Of a stretch of 8,789 bases of DNA, positions 5,036 to 8,789 are shown piece after piece (the stretch's first letter is position 1; every line of letters starts with the position of its first letter). This stretch comes from Candidatus Sifarchaeum subterraneum (GTDB lineage Archaea > Asgardarchaeota > Sifarchaeia > Sifarchaeales > Sifarchaeaceae). A program made the position numbers and the translations under genes. The notes below the pieces were generated by a model. That model made no database searches and had not been told where the DNA came from. It saw nothing but the letters and a program-made list of their open reading frames with translations. The stretch is taken from NCBI GenBank assembly GCA_016292335.1, contig JAECRX010000086.1, positions 1 through 8,789 of the forward strand, given 5' to 3'.

Positions 5036-7327
5036 TTATTTTTTGAAAGTCATCAGTGCAGTCAAATCTTCCAATATCAATATAGTTGCCTTTTTATCTA
5101 ACGGTATATTGTCATTACCACATTTAGGAGAGTATATACATGCAGGACAGCCATCTTCACATTTACAGTCTCTCACAAGTTCATAGGACATTTTGATTAT
5201 CTCAGCAAGCAATTTAAATGCTTTTTCAGTTAGCCCTATTCCTCCTTCAAAACCATCGTAAATGAAAACTGTTGGCTTCATAGTATTTAAATGATTCGGA
5301 GCTGCTAACCCGCCTATGTCCCATCGGTCACACATGACATGGAACGGCATTATACCGATCATAGCATGTTCTATGCCGTGCAAGCCCCCATCGAAATCTA
5401 GTTTTTTGTCTTTTACCTTTTTTATTATATCTTCTGGAATTGTAAACCAGAGTGCCATTGTTTCAAAGTTCAGAGGGGGTAGATCTAGTGGTTCTACACC
5501 GATTACACTACTGTATTTCATAATTTTATATTCAAAATATTGTTCGCTCACATCCACATCGCCAAATGAAACATTAAAGTCATCTATCTCTTTCTTTTCA
5601 ATCTCCTCTAAAATTTCAATATCTACAATCTTCATAGCTGCAGTATAATAATTCACATCTTTCTTTTTGACCTGAACGATCAAATTTTTTAGATCCAAAT
5701 CTTCAACAATGTATGTTTCGCCTTGGTGAAGTAAGACTGCACCTTTATGAGCCTCTCTATATGCTTGGTTTCGATCCATAGTTTCCAGTAATTCGTTATC
5801 ACAGACTACCTTGAAAATTTCAGATGAGATGTTGTCAAGTTTTACCACATTTACAACTCTTGCCTTTCCTGAATACACCCATCCGTTTGGTGTTTTCTGA
5901 AGTAGTTTATGCCCCTCTAGCGAATTCAAAATATCTTTGCAGTTTTCGCCAAAATAGATTTCATCATCATCTAATTTAATGGGTAATTCTGAAGCTGCAC
6001 ACAAAATTTGGCCAGTGACTATATATGGGTTTGAAAGGTCGACTATTGCGTGCTCATGAGATTTATCGAAAAATATCTCTGGATGGTTCATAAAATACTG
6101 ATCCAAGGGGTTCTGGAAAGCAACCAAAACAGCTATTGATTCATCAATACCTCTTCCAGCCCTTCCTGCTTGTTGCCATGTGGATATAATAGTTCCAGGG
6201 TAGCCAGAAATTATTACACTATCCAATGAGCCGATGTCTATTCCTAGCTCCAATGCATTAGTTGAGGTTACGCCTCTCAGGAAACCTTGCTTCAATTTGT
6301 TTTCGATTGCTCTTCTTTCCTCTGGAAGATAACCTGCTCTATATGCAGTTATTTTCTCTACAAGATATGGATCAGACTCCTCAAGTTCGGCTTTAGACCA
6401 TAGGGCAATTAATTCAGCCATTTTTCTAGAAACTGTAAAGCATAAAGTCTGAAGATTATTTTTAACAAACAGCAAAAACAAGCTTTTAGTCTCATTATGA
6501 GTTGTGAGGGTTGCTGTACCATCAAAATAGGGATTATAGAAAATAAAATATTTTTTACCTTTTGGAGAACCATCTTCTGCGATCAACTCGAAATCAAGCC
6601 CTATTAATTGCTTTGCAAATTCTAGTGGATTAGCAAGTGTTGCTGACGATAAAATGAACTGAGGATCAGAACCATAGAAATAACATATTCTTCTTAATCT
6701 TCTAATCAAAAATGCAATATTTGAACCAAACACTCCTCTGTATTGATGTGCCTCATCTATCACTATGAACTTTAAGTTGTTGAAAAATTTCTGCCATTTA
6801 TAGTGCCATGGCAAGACTTGATGAAGTTCATAGGGATTGCTTATTATAATTCTTGATTTCTCTCTTATTTTCGGTCTTTTATCCCTAGGAGTATCGCCAT
6901 CATATATCGCAGGATTTACACATATCTTGGTTAGAGTTTCCAATTCTTTTATTACCTTCAGTTGATCGTTTGAAAGTGCTTTGGTAGGATAAATATAGAG
7001 AGCAGTCGTATTTTTATCCTGATACAGTCGTTCAAAGATTGGAATGTTAAAGACAAGAGTTTTTCCTGATGCTGTTGGAGTCGTTATAATGACATTTTTT
7101 CCATCTTTTATGCTATCCATTGCCTTACACTGGTGGCTATAAAGTCTAATATTCATTTTTGCTAAATAATCTTTAATAGTGGCAGGCAGTTCCTTTTTCA
7201 AGTCTCCATAGATGGCGTTTTGAGGTGGAAGAGCCTGAATATGAGCTAAACGTTCTCTATAATTAGGATCTTGCTTCAGTGAATTTATTAACCTGTATAT
7301 ACTCAATACTATAGCCACTCCTCCCAC
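5036..7327 (-). CDS. mrfA: DEAH-box DNA helicase, YprA/MrfA family (DUF1998/MZB)
   Basis: This is an ATP-driven superfamily 2 helicase of the family whose B. subtilis member MrfA (YprA) acts with the exonuclease MrfB in mitomycin C repair. The 763-residue frame is the usual length. Visible motifs: LYSHQ (about 62-66), Walker A TASGKT (85-90), YPTKAL (Ia), DEAH (191-194), SAT (227-229), TNALELGIDIG (motif V) and QQAGRAGRG (384-392, motif VI). The C-terminal MZB region carries Cys721, 723, 727, 730 and 736 in CKC...C..C...C, expected to bind zinc. It directly follows the exonuclease gene. The GTG at 7327 is the outer limit and would overlap that gene by 19 bp. A TTG at 7306, two bases past the exonuclease stop and 13 nt after GGGAGG (7320-7325), is the better-supported start and gives 756 residues. 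The family is related to yeast Hrq1. Confidence 0.9.
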   Translation of the reverse strand: MGGVAIVLSIYRLINSLKQDPNYRERLAHIQALPPQNAIYGDLKKELPATIKDYLAKMNIRLYSHQCKAMDSIKDGKNVIITTPTASGKTLVFNIPIFERLYQDKNTTALYIYPTKALSNDQLKVIKELETLTKICVNPAIYDGDTPRDKRPKIREKSRIIISNPYELHQVLPWHYKWQKFFNNLKFIVIDEAHQYRGVFGSNIAFLIRRLRRICYFYGSDPQFILSSATLANPLEFAKQLIGLDFELIAEDGSPKGKKYFIFYNPYFDGTATLTTHNETKSLFLLFVKNNLQTLCFTVSRKMAELIALWSKAELEESDPYLVEKITAYRAGYLPEERRAIENKLKQGFLRGVTSTNALELGIDIGSLDSVIISGYPGTIISTWQQAGRAGRGIDESIAVLVAFQNPLDQYFMNHPEIFFDKSHEHAIVDLSNPYIVTGQILCAASELPIKLDDDEIYFGENCKDILNSLEGHKLLQKTPNGWVYSGKARVVNVVKLDNISSEIFKVVCDNELLETMDRNQAYREAHKGAVLLHQGETYIVEDLDLKNLIVQVKKKDVNYYTAAMKIVDIEILEEIEKKEIDDFNVSFGDVDVSEQYFEYKIMKYSSVIGVEPLDLPPLNFETMALWFTIPEDIIKKVKDKKLDFDGGLHGIEHAMIGIMPFHVMCDRWDIGGLAAPNHLNTMKPTVFIYDGFEGGIGLTEKAFKLLAEIIKMSYELVRDCKCEDGCPACIYSPKCGNDNIPLDKKATILILEDLTALMTFKK

Positions 7328-8376
7328 AATCTAGAGAAAATGTTTGCTAATGTGATTAGATCCTGTTTATTGTGCTCAATTATGGGAACTAACGGGCCTG
7401 GATTCTTAGTTATCAAATAGGTTTCATAAAATTCAGGGACTAAGGTATTTGGCACATCGCCTCTCCTTTTGAGTCCAAACAGATACTTTTCTAAAGTAGT
7501 TAATCTACAGTTAGGTAATCTCTCTTTCCACGCACGTCTTGAGAAGTGAAGTAAGTCAACGTTGAATTTTTCAATGTCTGCCCTCATTCTGTAATATGCA
7601 ACACGTTCTCGCATATATGGAATATCAAAGGTTCGTCCGTTAAATGTTACTAATGCTATATTTTCTCTGAAATGAGATAGGGTAGCAGCTAATGCCCCTG
7701 TTTCTTCTGAAATATCACGTAATAGATATTGATTGATTAACATCCGGTCCTCTGAAATATGAGCTATACCGAATAATATGATAGGTCTTGTAAATAACCC
7801 TAATGTCTCTATATCGAGAAAAACAAAATCTTCTTTATCATAAAGTCCTGATGCATATAGCATCAATGGATGCGACTTTGGACACCTTTGTCCAATCCAA
7901 TCAATAATATTGCAAATGTCATATTTGTTAAAGATGTTCAAAAACTCTTTAGCTTTATTTCCGAATCGCGGATGTTCAGCAAGGTCTTCAATTGTTTTAT
8001 ATCCTTCTTCTTTTAAACGCCGTTCAGTTACCTCTCTAATACCATAAATTAATTTAAGATCGGATAATATTCTTCTTCTTATTTCCTCCGGATCTGGCTT
8101 TGTTAAATCGACTTCGTCATGATATGATAGATGATAACAGGCGCCCATTTTCGTTCTAATTACTTCACCGTTAAGTACATCTTCAATGTCTTTTCCTCTA
8201 TACCTTTCCAACAATTTTTGTTTCAATTTCTGGGCTTCTCGATATTCAAAATCGACTATATACGAGGGTATGAACTCTGTCTCAATTACTTTATCTTCTT
8301 TGGTAATCTCATATTCTTTTACTTTATCTACGCTTTCTCTCCATCTTCTACCTATTCTATCAGAGATTTTTCCCAT
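7309..8376 (-). CDS. mrfB: DEDD 3'-5' exonuclease, YprB/MrfB family
   Basis: This is a predicted metal-dependent RNase H-fold exonuclease, partner of the MrfA helicase. Numbering from the longer frame (ATG 8463, 384 residues): FLDIET gives Asp217 and Glu219, FNGRTFDIPYM gives Asp280, VDLLHFSRRAW follows at about 302-312, and EHNKQDL supplies His364 and Asp368, completing DEDD. A helix-hairpin-helix-like segment (LIYGIREVTERRLKEEGYKT, about 138-157) precedes the nuclease and may bind DNA. I prefer the ATG at 8376 (residue 30; 355 residues): AGGAGG at 8389-8394 lies 12 nt upstream, a TATA-like GATAAAAA at 8415-8422 fits, and the extra 29 residues lie in what looks like promoter DNA. Its 3' end contains the helicase ribosome site, so the two genes are co-transcribed and probably translationally coupled. 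The order exonuclease-helicase is reversed relative to B. subtilis yprA-yprB. Confidence 0.87.
   Translation of the reverse strand: MGKISDRIGRRWRESVDKVKEYEITKEDKVIETEFIPSYIVDFEYREAQKLKQKLLERYRGKDIEDVLNGEVIRTKMGACYHLSYHDEVDLTKPDPEEIRRRILSDLKLIYGIREVTERRLKEEGYKTIEDLAEHPRFGNKAKEFLNIFNKYDICNIIDWIGQRCPKSHPLMLYASGLYDKEDFVFLDIETLGLFTRPIILFGIAHISEDRMLINQYLLRDISEETGALAATLSHFRENIALVTFNGRTFDIPYMRERVAYYRMRADIEKFNVDLLHFSRRAWKERLPNCRLTTLEKYLFGLKRRGDVPNTLVPEFYETYLITKNPGPLVPIIEHNKQDLITLANIFSRLWEEWL
7320..7325 (-). promoter_or_regulatory. Ribosome binding site for mrfA, inside the end of mrfB
   Basis: GGGAGG on the minus strand lies within the last codons of mrfB. It is 13 nt from a TTG (7306), the same long spacing as at mrfB and the membrane ORF, but only 1 nt from the GTG at 7318 and downstream of the GTG at 7327. 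This favours the TTG as the true start. Confidence 0.45.
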
Positions 8377-8388
8377 ATTGTTCTTTGT

Positions 8389-8394
8389 CCTCCT
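8389..8394 (-). promoter_or_regulatory. Ribosome binding site deciding the mrfB start
   Basis: AGGAGG on the minus strand is 12 nt upstream of the ATG at 8376. It supports this start over the ATG at 8463, which has no SD and lies 12 bases from the transposon end. Confidence 0.6.
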
Positions 8395-8414
8395 GTCTAC
8401 CCCTCTAATTGCTG

Positions 8415-8422
8415 TTTTTATC
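8415..8422 (-). promoter_or_regulatory. Candidate TATA box for mrfBA
   Basis: GATAAAAA on the minus strand sits about 40 nt before the mrfB ATG (8376). A start site 25 nt downstream would leave a short leader carrying the AGGAGG. It lies inside the spurious longer reading frame, which further argues against the ATG at 8463. Confidence 0.4.
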
Positions 8423-8474
8423 GTATCCCCTGTCCACTGAAATCTGATTACGTATAATATCATCTGTCAGATAT

Positions 8475-8511
8475 GTGAACTACCCCGACCTTTCGGAGGG
8501 GGCTTCCTGAT
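8475..8511 (-). mobile_element. Right end of IS200/IS605-family (tnpB) element, with guide-RNA scaffold hairpin
   Basis: Right after the tnpB stop the minus strand reads AATCAGGAAGCC, an imperfect hairpin (CCCCTCC, loop GAAA, GGTCGGGG; 8483-8502), then TAGTTCAC ending at 8475. GAAGCC, a GC-rich hairpin and a final GTTCAC form the classic right-end layout of archaeal tnpB transposons. In characterised TnpB systems the 3' end of the element is also the scaffold of the omega RNA (reRNA), with the guide copied from the DNA just past the end. Here that is about 8474 down to 8455. Confidence 0.75.
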
Positions 8512-8789
8512 TCATCCATCTCCTAACGGAGCATGTCCAACAGGCTCTACGGGCAGTTCCTGCCCTGATTTAAAATATGATTTCAATAATTTAGAGTATG
8601 ATTTCAATATATTAATAGCTGCATTGAAATCTCTATCTATTATGAGTCCACAGTGAGGACATCTATGAATTCGTGTCGAAAGTTTTTTGGGAACAACATT
8701 CGCACAATTACTACACCGCTGTGTTGTTCCTTTCGGGTCGACAAGTTCTACCCAAGTACCAGCTTCCTCCGCTTTGTATCGGGTAAAAC
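8512..8789 (-). CDS. tnpB: TnpB RNA-guided nuclease, C-terminal part (cut by window edge)
   Basis: The visible 91 codons read AEEAGTWVELVDPKGTTQRC and onward to a TGA at 8512-8514. The zinc ribbon is complete: CSNC, about 18 residues, then CPHC. It is followed by GLIIDRDFNAAINIL, which contains the last RuvC catalytic Asp. These are the C-terminal hallmarks of TnpB (OrfB_Zn_ribbon), the transposon-encoded RNA-guided DNA nuclease ancestral to Cas12. The tail has an in-frame near-duplication (LKSYSKLLKSYFKS) encoded by two copies of TTGAAATCATA. The remaining three quarters, including the other RuvC residues, lie beyond the window, so activity cannot be judged. It points toward mrfB on the same strand, so read-through could feed into mrfBA. 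Confidence 0.93.
   Translation of the reverse strand, partial: FTRYKAEEAGTWVELVDPKGTTQRCSNCANVVPKKLSTRIHRCPHCGLIIDRDFNAAINILKSYSKLLKSYFKSGQELPVEPVGHAPLGDG

Noticed and set aside
4798..5186. Two overlapping plus-strand open frames of 82 residues
   Set aside because: They have no SD or family motif, they overlap each other, and one runs antisense into the helicase 3' end. Composition looks like translated AT-rich spacer.
8377..8463. N-terminal 29-residue extension of MrfB from the ATG at 8463
   Set aside because: It has no SD, begins 12 bases from the transposon end and contains the TATA-like and SD signals of the downstream ATG at 8376.
1..8789. CRISPR arrays, tRNA or rRNA genes
   Set aside because: No regularly spaced repeats, cloverleaf sequences with a TTCRANYC arm, or rRNA-like conserved blocks were seen on either strand.

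Overview
The window is AT-rich, and every convincing gene reads on the minus strand. TATA-like boxes about 40 nt upstream of some starts, Shine-Dalgarno (SD) sites matching the archaeal/bacterial anti-SD, and an IS200/IS605-type TnpB together suggest an archaeon, probably from a methanogen-related Euryarchaeota/Halobacteriota lineage. That assignment is inference from style and gene content. No rRNA or other strong taxonomic marker is present.

In transcription order, right to left, the layout is as follows. (1) At the right edge is the C-terminal part of a TnpB nuclease gene (8512-8789, cut by the window edge), followed by the hairpin right end of its transposon at 8475-8511. (2) Immediately downstream is a two-gene unit: a DEDD-type exonuclease of the YprB/MrfB family and a DEAH helicase of the YprA/MrfA family with a C-terminal cysteine cluster. 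In Bacillus subtilis this pair (mrfAB) repairs mitomycin C damage, so the unit is best read as an archaeal mrfBA operon. (3) About 500 bp with no convincing gene follows, holding a hairpin and a pair of direct repeats. (4) A YyaL/SSP411-family protein (DUF255 thioredoxin-like domain plus a helical toroid) comes next. (5) Then a thioredoxin-type arsenate reductase (ArsC) with all three redox cysteines.

Downstream of arsC the region changes character. A structured element of about 100 bp (1670-1768) resembles an integron attC recombination site, placed and oriented as it would be after a cassette gene. Beyond it are short, overlapping, coiled-coil-like reading frames (1259-1606) and a broken gene (362-1237) carrying a butirosin-H-like (BtrH_N) cysteine-peptidase-fold segment joined in frame to a five-helix membrane domain, with a TGA stop inside it. 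The left edge has a small coding-like remnant and a hairpin that looks like another IS200/IS605 end. This left third looks like an accessory region made of small and decaying genes.

The two most interesting parts are the mrfBA pair directly abutted by a TnpB transposon end, so that a TnpB guide RNA would carry sequence from the mrfB upstream region, and the attC-like element with small unknown genes next to it.
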